From NCBI GenBank assembly GCA_023437305.1, contig JAEZGN010000008.1, positions 147,220 through 211,219 on the forward strand: DNA of 64,000 bases, written 5' to 3'. The translations under genes were made by a program, and so were the position numbers. The stretch comes from Bacteroidota bacterium. Its GTDB lineage: Bacteria; Bacteroidota; Bacteroidia; Bacteroidales; Dysgonomonadaceae. The notes under the pieces were generated by a model, which was not told the origin of the DNA, did no database searches, and saw only the letters and a list, made by a program, of their open reading frames with translations. Each line of letters opens with the position of its first letter. Position 1 is the stretch's first letter. Shown piece by piece: positions 46,181 to 54,914 of this stretch.

Positions 46181-46585
46181 TTATTCTATGATCAATGCCC
46201 AAAGTACGCCAAATTTATCGATAATTTCGGCATAAAGTTTAGCATAAGGTGGTTGGCTGAGTTCACATTTTATTTGTCCACCCACACCCAATTTAGAGTA
46301 AATGTCTTTCAGCTGCTGCTCGGTGTCGCAAAATAAAGTAAGTGTATGTCCCAAAGAACCAAAGTTGGCCTTTGTGTTTGGTAAAAGATCGGCCATGCTG
46401 ATAGTACAACCATTAAAGTCAAGATCGGAATGAATTATCTTGTCTTTGTATTCGGCAGGGCTTTCCATTGCTTGATATTCTCCATAGCGGAAAATTTCTC
46501 CGACAGTACCATTAAATACTTCGGTATAAAAGTTAAGTGCTTCTTCTGCATTGCCATTAAATGACAGGTAAGGTTTAATTTTCAT
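46181..46585 (-). CDS. VOC-family (PhnB/glyoxalase-like) protein
   Basis: 134 residues of the PhnB-like VOC fold: PYLSFNGNAEEALNFYTEVF, then MADLLPNTKANFG and the terminal DKFGVLWALI. Members bind metals or small hydrophobic ligands; no specific reaction can be given. First gene of the VOC-WYL-GyrI operon. Confidence 0.85.
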   Translation of the reverse strand: MKIKPYLSFNGNAEEALNFYTEVFNGTVGEIFRYGEYQAMESPAEYKDKIIHSDLDFNGCTISMADLLPNTKANFGSLGHTLTLFCDTEQQLKDIYSKLGVGGQIKCELSQPPYAKLYAEIIDKFGVLWALIIE

Positions 46586-46616
46586 AATTCTGATGTTTTA
46601 AAATTTATCTACAATG

Positions 46617-46624
46617 CAAATGTA
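46617..46624 (-). promoter_or_regulatory. -7 element of the VOC-WYL-GyrI operon
   Basis: TACATTTG on the minus strand, about 31 bases before the ATG at 46585. Confidence 0.55.
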
Positions 46625-46910
46625 TCGCCCCATTATGACAACAGTATGTCAGCAAGTTTTTTTAATTGCAAAAATATACAGGTATAGTAAAGATATAGAA
46701 GAGAATACAATACTAAAAATTAGTATTTATAATCTTTTGAGTTCACTAACAGTAAGTTACATGGGTGATAAATGTTTCTATGAAACATTATATTAAAATT
46801 CACGTTTATTTACCAAATAATAGTTAATTTCGTGCGAATTAAAAAAATAACCTTGGATTAAGATCCAATAATTTATAGATATTAAGTTAACTACTAAATA
46901 ATAAATTCTG
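46625..46910 (+). other. Divergent spacer, no supported gene
   Basis: AT-rich spacer between the VOC operon promoter and the lipoprotein gene. A 60-codon open stretch at 46614-46796 lacks any support. TAATTTCG near 46824 is the nearest approximation to a plus-strand -7 box. Confidence 0.35.
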
Positions 46911-47375
46911 ATGAAAAATATAAAAGTTAGTTTGTGTCACTGTTTTGTGTTAATTCTTACCGTTTTTGCCTTCTTTTCATGCAGTGAGGATGACGCTCCG
47001 GAGCAAAAAGTGGATTACAACTTACTTGGCATAATCTCCGTTACGATTAACGGTAGCCGCATTCCTGTCAAAGCTGATGGCGTATTACTTGATTTAGCTG
47101 ATTCTAAAGATATAGCAGGAACAGGATTCCTCAGTGAACCGTATAAAAAACATTTTGAAGTAGAATATGCTATATTGACTAAAGATTTGTCAGCGTCTTC
47201 TGTGGAGATACAGAGCAAATATCCGGACGTATCTATAAGTATATCTCATGTAGTTACTAGTCCATCTGTAATTACATGGATAGTTAAGATTACAAGAGAG
47301 GGTTACTCAGAATCTGTTATATATAATCTGGCTTTTTTTGATCCAAGTTTAAATCAAATGTTTCTAGAATGTTGA
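46911..47375 (+). CDS. Lipoprotein of unknown function
   Basis: 154 residues with a signal peptide and lipobox FFSC (Cys at about residue 24), followed by SEDDAPEQ, an acidic stretch after the Cys that in Bacteroidota can be a surface-export signal. The rest is beta-rich, Ig-like in pattern (ISVTINGSRIPV to WIVKITREGYSESVIYNL). No family recognised. It stands alone. Confidence 0.65.
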   Translation: MKNIKVSLCHCFVLILTVFAFFSCSEDDAPEQKVDYNLLGIISVTINGSRIPVKADGVLLDLADSKDIAGTGFLSEPYKKHFEVEYAILTKDLSASSVEIQSKYPDVSISISHVVTSPSVITWIVKITREGYSESVIYNLAFFDPSLNQMFLEC

Positions 47376-47472
47376 TGCTTAATTAGTCCTTAAATAACAA
47401 TTATGCTTTAGTGATATAATTAAAATTTAATGCCAATTTGTTCTAAAAATTTGTTAATTCGAAAATCTGTTA

Positions 47473-47480
47473 TATATTTG
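47473..47480 (+). promoter_or_regulatory. -7 element of the rtcB-prfH island
   Basis: TATATTTG, followed by CATCCG, is a strong TAnnTTTG match lying about 320 bases before the rtcB ATG, implying a long leader. Confidence 0.6.
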
Positions 47481-47489
47481 CATCCGAAA

Positions 47490-47802
47490 ATAGAATACTA
47501 ACCCTTAAAAAATTAGAGAAAGGGTACAATTATGTTGGTCAATAAATAACACATACGCAAAGAAACTAATTAGACTTATCGGGATGATGAGTCTGACAGC
47601 AATCTAAATCTGAATAGAAAAACGGCTGCACAAAGACGCTGGTTAGTTTCATAATCATTACATTTTAATTAATTATCAATCGATGTTGATTCATTGACAA
47701 TCTCGCTTTTGCGTCTATCTGTTTGTGCAATCACATCAGAGATTATCTTGTATTGGCAAGTAATGCTTGCTCGTCCTTGATATATCTCATATATCTGAAA
47801 AA
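47490..47802 (+). ncRNA. Long, apparently structured leader of rtcB
   Basis: No gene lies between the promoter and rtcB. Four pairings are visible. ACCCTT/AAGGGT forms a first hairpin (about 47501-47526). GAAACTAA (47562-47569) matches TTAGTTTC (47643-47650). TGCACAA plus AGACGC (47627-47639) matches GCGTCT (47711-47716) plus TTGTGCA (47723-47729), a 13-pair stem with a 6-base bulge. ACGCAAA (47555-47561) matches TTTGCGT (47708-47714), competing with the third pairing for GCGT. A switchable leader or a cleavable RNA is plausible; this is inference from base pairing by eye. Confidence 0.45.
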
Positions 47803-49200
47803 ATGAATATACGACTTAAAGAATTAAGTAAAATAGGATATACCAACAATATAGCACGTAGTCTCGCTTTGGCGATTATAAGCAAATATTGTAAGCATGG
47901 CACCAAAGAAGAGATATTAGTAATATTAAAAGACTTGTTGCAATATCCTGATAAATACAAAACAAATGAAATCTGGAGTAAGCTGGCCGAGCATTTTTCG
48001 CCAACTATTACAAATAAACAATTTACCGTGTATGATCTGTTAGATGAACCCTTACCATTCAAAACTTACGGCGGTAAGTTTATTGACAGCCTTGCCAAAC
48101 AACAAATGGAATTGGCTATGCGCTTGCCTGTTACTCTTGCAGGGGCTTTGATGCCCGATGCACATGTAGGATATGGCTTGCCAATTGGTGGTGTGTTGGC
48201 TGTTGAAAATGCCGTAATACCTTATGCCGTTGGTGTGGATATTGGTTGTCGTATGAGTTTGACTGTGTTCGATGCGAAAGCTGATTATCTGAAACGCTAT
48301 TCGCATCAGATAAAAGAAGCATTGAATGAATATACCCACTTCGGAATGGAAGGCGGATTAACGTTCGAACAAGAACATGAGGTGTTGGACCGAAAAGAGT
48401 TTCAAATGACCGATCTGCTGAAAAAGCTGCAAGGAAAAGCAGTCCGTCAGTTAGGAACGTCGGGTGGGGGGAATCACTTTGTAGAATTTGGCGAACTAGA
48501 ATTGATGGAAGATAATGTATTAAAACTCCCTGCAGGACAATATTTAGCATTACTTTCTCATTCCGGCTCTCGAGGCATGGGTGCTGAAATAGCCAGACAT
48601 TATAGCCAAGTGGCACGGGATGTTTGTCGATTGCCTTGCGAAGCTCAACATTTTGCGTGGCTGGGCTTGGATACCCAAGCTGGACAAGAATATTGGATGA
48701 GCATGAATCTTGCCGGAGACTTTGCGCAGGCTTGTCACGAGCGGATACACATCAACCTGAGTAAGGCTCTTGGATTGAAAGCAATAGGGAATGTAAATAA
48801 TCATCACAACTTTGCTTGGCGCGAGGAAATAGTTCCTAATCGATATGCCATTGTGCATCGCAAAGGAGCTACTCCGGCAGCAAAAGGCGTAGCTGGATTC
48901 ATACCCGGAAGTATGGCAACGGCAGGCTATTTGGTTTGTGGAAAAGGTGAAATACAATCGCTTAATTCTGCTTCGCATGGAGCAGGAAGAGCCATGTCGC
49001 GCCAAAAGGCAAAAGAGCAGTTCACTCAATCGGCTTTGAAGAAACTCCTTCAACAGCAACAGGTAACACTCATTGGAGGTAGTGTAGAAGAAATACCATT
49101 GGCATACAAAGATATTGAACGTGTGATGCCGGCACAAGAATCGTTAGTAGAAATTCAAGGTAAATTTATGCCACGAATAGTAAGAATGAATAAAGAGTAG
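47803..49200 (+). CDS. rtcB: RtcB-family RNA ligase (RtcB2-like)
   Basis: 465 residues from ATG 47803; a TTG 12 codons upstream is rejected as start. RtcB joins 2',3'-cyclic-phosphate (or 3'-phosphate) and 5'-OH RNA ends using GTP and manganese. Visible: GVDIGCRMSLT with the metal-binding Asp and Cys, GGGNHFVEFGE, NHHNFAWRE, and H392 in SASHGAGRAMSR, the histidine that takes GMP. The next gene, prfH, starts 7 bases on, the arrangement of the RtcB2-PrfH ribosome-repair pair known from other bacteria. Confidence 0.93.
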   Translation: MNIRLKELSKIGYTNNIARSLALAIISKYCKHGTKEEILVILKDLLQYPDKYKTNEIWSKLAEHFSPTITNKQFTVYDLLDEPLPFKTYGGKFIDSLAKQQMELAMRLPVTLAGALMPDAHVGYGLPIGGVLAVENAVIPYAVGVDIGCRMSLTVFDAKADYLKRYSHQIKEALNEYTHFGMEGGLTFEQEHEVLDRKEFQMTDLLKKLQGKAVRQLGTSGGGNHFVEFGELELMEDNVLKLPAGQYLALLSHSGSRGMGAEIARHYSQVARDVCRLPCEAQHFAWLGLDTQAGQEYWMSMNLAGDFAQACHERIHINLSKALGLKAIGNVNNHHNFAWREEIVPNRYAIVHRKGATPAAKGVAGFIPGSMATAGYLVCGKGEIQSLNSASHGAGRAMSRQKAKEQFTQSALKKLLQQQQVTLIGGSVEEIPLAYKDIERVMPAQESLVEIQGKFMPRIVRMNKE

Positions 49201-49207
49201 ATTTATT

Positions 49208-49828
49208 ATGAGCAATAAAATATACTTACAGATAACATCGGGGCGAGGTCCGGCAGAGTGCTGTCGGGCAGTAGCCTTGATATTGGAAAAGATATTGAAA
49301 CAAGCCAAAGATTTAAAACTTGAAGCCGAAGTGTTGGAACGTGAGCAAGGTGAAATTAATCGCACGTTGTTTTCAGCGATCATTTCACTTGAAGGTAGCA
49401 GATGGGAAGAGATAATAGATGAATGGGAAGGCGTTGTTCAATGGACAGCACAAAGCCCGTATCGTATCTACCATAAACGCAAAAATTGGTTCGTAGGTAT
49501 CAAATCGTTTACACCATCCGAATTGAGTGAGGTGGATATGAAATACATTACTTATCAGACATTACGTTCTGCGGGGGCAGGTGGTCAGCATGTGAATAAG
49601 ACTGAAACGGCTGTAAGAGCTGTTCATGGTCCTTCGGGACTAAGTGTTACGGCCTCCGACCAACGTTCGCAACATCAGAATAAGAAACTAGCAACCGAAC
49701 GTTTATTGGTCAAACTATCGGCTTGGAATGAAGAACAAATAATACTGGAAGCTCAAAAGAATTGGGATAATCATAATTCGTTGGAAAGAGGAAATCCTGT
49801 AAAGGTTATTAAAGAATCATTGAACTAA
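49208..49828 (+). CDS. prfH: Peptide chain release factor H
   Basis: 206 residues. It has the catalytic release-factor domain with G125-G126-Q127 in SAGAGGQHVNKTETAVR but lacks the stop-codon-recognition domain of RF1 and RF2. PrfH is known to release peptides from ribosomes whose 16S rRNA is cut at the decoding centre, allowing the adjacent RtcB2 to reseal the cut. Length and N-terminus (ITSGRGPAECCRAV) are typical of PrfH. Confidence 0.93.
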   Translation: MSNKIYLQITSGRGPAECCRAVALILEKILKQAKDLKLEAEVLEREQGEINRTLFSAIISLEGSRWEEIIDEWEGVVQWTAQSPYRIYHKRKNWFVGIKSFTPSELSEVDMKYITYQTLRSAGAGGQHVNKTETAVRAVHGPSGLSVTASDQRSQHQNKKLATERLLVKLSAWNEEQIILEAQKNWDNHNSLERGNPVKVIKESLN

Positions 49829-49841
49829 ATAATACAAGGCT

Positions 49842-50258
49842 ATGAACAAGATAAGATTAGATCAGGAACCACCACTGTGTATCGAAGAGTGGGGGTGGAG
49901 ATACCATCACATTGGAATTCCAACAGATAAAGTAATGCCAAATGAGAGATATTTGCCTCAGTTTAAATTTTATGTTTCAGGGTTTAATACAAGTCCATTT
50001 GGGATTGAGTGGATGAGATTTGACAAAGATAGTCCAATATCAGATATTGTAAAATCGGTTCCTCATATTGCTTTTGAGGTAGAGGATTTGGATATGGAGT
50101 TGACCAAACATAATCTGAATGTTATAGCTCCCCCAAACCCACCTGCAGAAGGAATAAGAGTAGCCATGATTTTGCATAATGGAGCACCAATAGAGTTAAT
50201 AGAATTTAGAAACAAAACTAAAGGATCATGTTTGCGAGAAGAACAGCAACAAGAATAA
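49842..50258 (+). CDS. VOC-like small protein in the RNA-repair island
   Basis: 138 residues. The HHIGIPTDK start, VPHIAFEVEDLDMELTKH and the terminal APIELIEF match the beta-alpha-beta-beta-beta halves of the VOC/glyoxalase superfamily. An His in YHHIGIP and a Glu in IELIEF could be metal ligands. Starts 13 bases after prfH, same strand, and overlaps the next gene by 31 bases. Catalytic role unknown; association with RNA repair is positional. Confidence 0.65.
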   Translation: MNKIRLDQEPPLCIEEWGWRYHHIGIPTDKVMPNERYLPQFKFYVSGFNTSPFGIEWMRFDKDSPISDIVKSVPHIAFEVEDLDMELTKHNLNVIAPPNPPAEGIRVAMILHNGAPIELIEFRNKTKGSCLREEQQQE

Positions 50259-50818
50259 AAAATGGAAGTGTGCAAAAGAAAAACAGACACACAAGAACAC
50301 CTAATTATTGGAATACAAATCAACAAATAATCCAATTGGATATTGAAAATCCAGGGAAGGGTTATAAACACTTCCTCAAGAAACGGGATGTCAAGCGATT
50401 TTTGGAGATATTACCGAACAGAGAAGAGATAGATATTAAATTTGATGCGGTATTGTTGGCACAAGGAGATCATTATACCGACGGTTGGTATCAGAATGGC
50501 GTAATCGGAATTTGCGCATGGGAAAAAGAAATGACAAAAGAATATAGCCTAGAATATTTCAAGGCTCATAAAAATATCTTTGATAAATTAGGGGTTCAAT
50601 ATGTTGTAAAGCAAGATTATGTTATTTGTGATTTTACAGAGAATCAAATAAAAGCATATTTGCTTTTACATATATTTCTTCACGAATTGGGACATCATCA
50701 CGATAGACTTAATACTAAATCGGGGAAAATAGCCAGAGGAGAAAACTATGCGGAAAGCTATGCTTTCAAATACGAGAGAATTATTTGGGATAAGTATTTT
50801 GAATGTTTTCCACTATAA
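50228..50818 (+). CDS. HELGH zinc-metalloprotease-like protein
   Basis: 196 residues. A basic N-terminal tail is followed by a fold ending in the active-site helix FLHELGHHHDR with H152, E153 and H156; E176 in NYAESYAF, 20 residues on, is a good third zinc ligand. Resembles gluzincin-type peptidases in motif order, with no family I can name. The start is uncertain: a GTG at 50270 would avoid most of the overlap with the upstream gene. It lies between prfH and an RNA ligase, so it may cleave a toxin or a regulator; that is speculation. Confidence 0.65.
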   Translation: MFARRTATRIKNGSVQKKNRHTRTPNYWNTNQQIIQLDIENPGKGYKHFLKKRDVKRFLEILPNREEIDIKFDAVLLAQGDHYTDGWYQNGVIGICAWEKEMTKEYSLEYFKAHKNIFDKLGVQYVVKQDYVICDFTENQIKAYLLLHIFLHELGHHHDRLNTKSGKIARGENYAESYAFKYERIIWDKYFECFPL

Positions 50819-50947
50819 TTAGACAATTTATTAAAAATAGAAATTATGTAATTATTTCTTTCATAAGGGATGCGTTTCCTCTTTTTTGTGTCTGGTAATT
50901 TTATCAGACAAGATATTCATATATTTATAAACGAAATAATTACAATT

Positions 50948-51637
50948 ATGCAATCACAAAAGTATGGTCGCACCTATCACTTCCCTTTTTCGCCGGGAAC
51001 GACAAGCGACGACCGATTTAATCATACTTACTGGGAAGATATTCAGAGAATAGAATGCATTGTGCATACAGAAAAGTTGGATGGCGAAAATAATTGCCTA
51101 AATCAATTCGGAGTATTTGCCAGATCTCATGTTGCGCCAACTACATCTCCTTGGACAAGTCAATTGCGAGAACGATGGAATCTTCTGAAAAATGATTTAG
51201 GAGACATAGAACTTTTTGGTGAAAACCTTTATGCTGTTCACTCCATTGAGTATAAACGCATCGAAGAATATTATTTCATTTTTGCTGTGCGCCAAATGGA
51301 TAAATGGCTTTCGTGGGAAGAAGTGAAGTTTTATGCATCAATGTTCGATTTTCCGACAGTCCCCGAATTGGCTATTTTGTCAACAGAAGGTTTAAAGCAA
51401 GAGTCATTACAGTTGGCTATCGAAAATTGGGCACAAGAACAAAGTGTTTTTGGTTCATTGAATCCGTTTACTAGTGAAGATTGTACACGAGAGGGTGTTG
51501 TTACTCGCAATGTTAAAGAATTTCCCGTTTCAGAGTTTATGCACAATGTCTTCAAATACGTTCGTAAAGGTCATGTGAAAACTGATGAGCACTGGACTCG
51601 CAATTGGAAAAGGGCTAAGCTGGTCTGGGAGCAATAG
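50948..51637 (+). CDS. Rnl2-type RNA ligase
   Basis: 229 residues from MQSQKYGRTYHF; an upstream in-frame ATG at 50870 gives an unrelated hydrophobic leader and is rejected. It has the nucleotidyltransferase motifs: motif I TEKLDGENN with the AMP-accepting K43, motif III ELFGENLYAVHSIEY, motif IV REGVVTRNV, and motif V FKYVRKGHVKT. Such ligases seal 3'-OH/5'-phosphate nicks in duplex RNA with ATP, chemistry complementary to RtcB. It lies 129 bases after the metalloprotease-like gene, same strand. Confidence 0.88.
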   Translation: MQSQKYGRTYHFPFSPGTTSDDRFNHTYWEDIQRIECIVHTEKLDGENNCLNQFGVFARSHVAPTTSPWTSQLRERWNLLKNDLGDIELFGENLYAVHSIEYKRIEEYYFIFAVRQMDKWLSWEEVKFYASMFDFPTVPELAILSTEGLKQESLQLAIENWAQEQSVFGSLNPFTSEDCTREGVVTRNVKEFPVSEFMHNVFKYVRKGHVKTDEHWTRNWKRAKLVWEQ

Positions 51638-51801
51638 CTTTATAATAAAGATGTACTTATTTCTTTTTCCATGAAAGATATTAAAGACTGAAATTGTAAT
51701 AACTTTGTCTTTGACAAATCTGTTGAGGATTAATATCTATTTAGAAAAGATTTTTTATCGTCGAGTAAATAGTAAATATTGAACTTTTAAGAATCAGAGT
51801 T

Positions 51802-52332
51802 ATGAAAAAAATTAAACTATATATTGCTGCCTCGCTTGATGGATATATTGCACGTTCTGATGGAGAATTAGATTGGCTATTAAAGTATCCAATGCCAACC
51901 GGGACTGAATACGGGTATAAAGACTTGATGGATTCTATAGATGTAGTTATTATGGGTGGACGTACCTATCGTGAAATGTTGTACATGGATAGTGATTGGC
52001 CCTACAAGGATAAAAAGACTTATGTTATATCCCATCATTTTTTGGAATCGAAAGAAAATATAGAATTTATTACACAAAATGTAATTAAGAAAATAATTGA
52101 TCTTAGAAATCAAAAGGGTAAAGATATCTGGCTTGTTGGTGGCGGAGAAATAATTACAATGTTACTCAATGCAGATTTAGTAGACGAGTTACAGATATCG
52201 TATGTTCCAGTTATTCTTGGTTCAGGTATTCCATTATTTCCAAATAATCCTAAAGAGTCTAATTGGAAATTAGTGAGAAGTACAGCCTATGAGTCGGGAA
52301 TTATTAAATTGGATTATAATATTATAGATTGA
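51802..52332 (+). CDS. RibD C-terminal/dihydrofolate-reductase-like protein
   Basis: 176 residues of the DHFR-like fold: LYIAASLDGYIARSDGELDWL, then MGGRTYREML and KDIWLVGGGEIITMLL, and the terminal VILGSGIPLFP. These are hallmarks of the RibD_C domain found in many stand-alone NADPH-dependent reductases. Substrate unknown; probably not the housekeeping folate enzyme. Confidence 0.88.
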   Translation: MKKIKLYIAASLDGYIARSDGELDWLLKYPMPTGTEYGYKDLMDSIDVVIMGGRTYREMLYMDSDWPYKDKKTYVISHHFLESKENIEFITQNVIKKIIDLRNQKGKDIWLVGGGEIITMLLNADLVDELQISYVPVILGSGIPLFPNNPKESNWKLVRSTAYESGIIKLDYNIID

Positions 52333-52368
52333 TATAACTATCAATAACTAATTGAAGTCGAAAAGAAG

Positions 52369-52911
52369 ATGACAGACTATATTTTGACAACTGACCGATT
52401 AGGGTTAAGGCTTTGGAAAGATTCAGATATTGAGCCGTTCGCAGCAATGAATATGGATAAGGAGGTAATGAGGTTTTTTCCTAAGACTTTATCTTATTCA
52501 GAAACTCTGGATTTTATAGATAGAATTAACTTACACTTTAAGAAACACAATTTTGGACTGTTTGTCGTTGAAGAAAAAACAACGAAAGAATTTATTGGAT
52601 TTACCGGATTCTCCATCCCTGCTTTTGATTCTTATTTTACGCCTTGTGTAGAAATAGGTTGGAGATTTAGAAAGGAATTTTGGAAAAAGGGATTCGCCAC
52701 TGAAGCGGCAACAGCATGCCTTAATTATGGCTTTGATGTTTTAAACTTCAATAAAGTTGTATCATTTACTTCTGTTCTAAATATTGATTCAGAAAAAGTA
52801 ATGAAGCGAATCGGTATGCATCTTGAAGGGTATTTTGATCATCCTAAAATAGAAAGAGAGAGCCCTTTGTGCAAGCATGTTCTTTATGAAATTAAAAGAC
52901 CAAATAACTAG
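52369..52911 (+). CDS. GNAT N-acetyltransferase, RimJ/RimL type
   Basis: 180 residues. TDRLGLRLWKDSDIEPF, FIGFTGFSIP, EIGWRFRKEFWKKGFATEAA (acetyl-CoA site, residues about 95-115) and NIDSEKVMKRIGMHLEG follow the RimJ/RimL-type GNAT pattern. Acetyl acceptor unknown. Confidence 0.88.
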   Translation: MTDYILTTDRLGLRLWKDSDIEPFAAMNMDKEVMRFFPKTLSYSETLDFIDRINLHFKKHNFGLFVVEEKTTKEFIGFTGFSIPAFDSYFTPCVEIGWRFRKEFWKKGFATEAATACLNYGFDVLNFNKVVSFTSVLNIDSEKVMKRIGMHLEGYFDHPKIERESPLCKHVLYEIKRPNN

Positions 52912-52937
52912 TATCGTTTATTCCTTATCATTAAAAA

Positions 52938-53669
52938 ATGGATAATATAGTAGAACAAGTTCGTCAGGCATTGATAATGAGTATTGATGAAAGTACACTT
53001 AATACTAGCTCTCGATTTTTCAAAGAGGGAGAAGCCGCTAAGGTACATGGTGTGCGAATGAGTGAAGTCAGTAAAATAGGCAAGGAGAGTCTTAAACAGA
53101 TGAAGGGGCTTTCTAAACAGAAAATATTCGGCTTATGCGAAAAGCTGTGGAAGTCCGGCTACTTGGAAGAATCAGTTGTTGCTTGCATTTGGGCAGAATC
53201 ATTACATAAGCAATATGAACCTGCTGATTTTAAGATTTTTGAATATTGGGTGCATAACTACGTTATTAACTGGGCTGATTGCGATACCCTCTGTAACCAT
53301 ACTATAGGTACATTCGTAATGATGTATCCCGAATATATATCAGAGCTGAAAAAGTGGGCAAAATCTTCTAACCGCTGGGTAAAGCGGGCAGCAGCCGTTA
53401 CATTGATTATTCCTGCCCGTAAAGGTCTGTTTCTAGATGATGTTTTTGAGATTGCAGATATATTACTCTTAGATAAAGATGATCTGGTACAAAAGGGATA
53501 TGGCTGGATGCTGAAAGCAGCGAGCGAAACACAGAAAAAAAGTGATACCTATCAGAAAAGAGTGTTTGATTATGTAATGAAACATAAATCAGTAATGCCT
53601 CGCACAGCCTTGCGGTACGCTATAGAAAAAATGCCGGAAAATATGAAAGCAGAGGCTATGAAAAAGTAA
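52938..53669 (+). CDS. AlkD-like DNA alkylation repair protein
   Basis: 243 residues of HEAT-like helical repeats: VRMSEVSKIGKESLKQ, then FEYWVHNYVINWADCDTLCNHTIG and WAKSSNRWVKRAAAVTLI, then KDDLVQKGYGWMLKAAS. This is the AlkD/AlkC-like glycosylase family that removes alkylated purines. The Trp and Asp in INWADCD correspond to the catalytic region. Starts 27 bases after the GNAT gene. Confidence 0.88.
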   Translation: MDNIVEQVRQALIMSIDESTLNTSSRFFKEGEAAKVHGVRMSEVSKIGKESLKQMKGLSKQKIFGLCEKLWKSGYLEESVVACIWAESLHKQYEPADFKIFEYWVHNYVINWADCDTLCNHTIGTFVMMYPEYISELKKWAKSSNRWVKRAAAVTLIIPARKGLFLDDVFEIADILLLDKDDLVQKGYGWMLKAASETQKKSDTYQKRVFDYVMKHKSVMPRTALRYAIEKMPENMKAEAMKK

Positions 53670-53688
53670 GGATAATATTAGATGAGAT

Positions 53689-54549
53689 ATGAAAGAAATA
53701 AAAGTAAAGTCCTTGAAAGATATACACTTCGACGTAATATATGAAGCATTTAATCAAGCTTTTGCCAACTATGAAGTACAAATCAATAAGGTGCAACTCC
53801 AAACTATGCTTAAAAGACGAGGATTTGATCCTGAATTATCGTTCGCTGCGTTTGATGGAGATAAAATAGTTGCTTTTACTTTAAATGGAATTGGAGATTT
53901 CAAAGGAATACGCACAGCATACGATACGGGAACAGGTACTCTACAAGAATATCGAGGACAAGGTTTAGCCACACAGGTCTTTGAATATTCTATACCATTC
54001 TTAAGAGAAGCCGAGATTAAACAATACTTGTTGGAAGTCTTGCAGCACAATACACAAGCTGTTTCCGTATACAGAAATCTTGGATTTGAAGTAACTCGTG
54101 AATTCTATTATTCGATGCAAACAAATGAGAATATCAGTAATCTCATAAAGGAATCTGATACTCTTTATTCTGTTAAACCGATAAGTATCGACCAATTGGA
54201 TTTGTTTACTGAATTTTGCGATTTTATACCTTCGTGGCAAAATAGTTTTGATTCTATACAGCGGGTAGCGAATGATTTTATTTATCTAGGTGTATTTGCG
54301 AAAGAGCGAGTAGTTGGATACTGTGTTTTTGAACCTATATCGGGAGATGTTACTCAGATAGCTGTTGACAGGGAATATAGAAGAAAGGGGATTGCATCTC
54401 TATTACTAAAAGAGATTTTAAATTTGAATAAAAATTCGATTCTCAAAATTGTGAATACGGATGTTACATGTGATTCGATTACAAATTTCATAAAAGCAAA
54501 GAATATTGAAGTGAAAGGAAAACAATTTGAAATGATCAGAAAAATTTAA
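53689..54549 (+). CDS. GNAT N-acetyltransferase with two GNAT domains
   Basis: 286 residues. The N-terminal domain includes GTLQEYRGQGLATQVFEY (acetyl-CoA loop) and NTQAVSVYRNLGFEV; the second, C-terminal domain has ITQAVDREYRRKGIAS-type loop (seen as REYRRKGIASLLLKEIL) and ends shortly after. Acceptor unknown. Starts 20 bases after the AlkD-like gene. Confidence 0.85.
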   Translation: MKEIKVKSLKDIHFDVIYEAFNQAFANYEVQINKVQLQTMLKRRGFDPELSFAAFDGDKIVAFTLNGIGDFKGIRTAYDTGTGTLQEYRGQGLATQVFEYSIPFLREAEIKQYLLEVLQHNTQAVSVYRNLGFEVTREFYYSMQTNENISNLIKESDTLYSVKPISIDQLDLFTEFCDFIPSWQNSFDSIQRVANDFIYLGVFAKERVVGYCVFEPISGDVTQIAVDREYRRKGIASLLLKEILNLNKNSILKIVNTDVTCDSITNFIKAKNIEVKGKQFEMIRKI

Positions 54550-54906
54550 AATCGACGATTTCCTTTTATAGATTCTGTTAGCTCATAAATGTCCCTTTTT
54601 TACAATTCATCAAAATCGAGGTTAATTAGCTTTGTACGATGGATTCTTTTGAAATTGTATAGCCAGCCGAGTTACGAATTATCACTCGGATAAATAACTA
54701 AAATATAAATCTTTATGGGTGAGAACTGGTAAGATTTTATGTTCTGCCAGTTTTATTTATTTATAGTTTTCAACAAAATTAAAAACTACTAAAAAGTGTC
54801 CTTATCTCTCTTTGCTTTTCTGAAAAATATGTCTATTCAAACTATCAAAATGAAACCTATTTTTCGATTATTCATGCAAATCCTTTCCATAATTATAGTT
54901 TTTTAT
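54550..54906 (+). other. Intergenic region with two hairpins
   Basis: No gene. CCGAGT (54667-54672) pairs with ACTCGG (54684-54689). Further on AACTGG (54724-54729) pairs with CCAGTT (54747-54752) and is followed by TTATTTATTT; the second is a likely terminator of a short transcript. The two hairpins with the motif ATGGGTGAGAACTGG could be a small RNA or regulatory leader, but I cannot name a class. Confidence 0.35.
54724..54758 (+). terminator. Hairpin with U-tract
   Basis: AACTGG/CCAGTT stem followed by a T-rich run; an inner alternative pairing AGAAC/GTTCT competes with it. Confidence 0.4.
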
Positions 54907-54914
54907 TAACTTTG
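54907..54914 (+). promoter_or_regulatory. -7 element of the porin-betaine transporter operon
   Basis: TAACTTTG matches TAnnTTTG and lies about 260 bases before the porin ATG, leaving a long leader (to 55172) in which I see no gene and no named riboswitch. Confidence 0.45.

Noticed and set aside
47767..47802. Upstream TTG start for rtcB
   Set aside because: The ATG at 47803 begins the conserved RtcB protein; the 12 extra codons have no family support.
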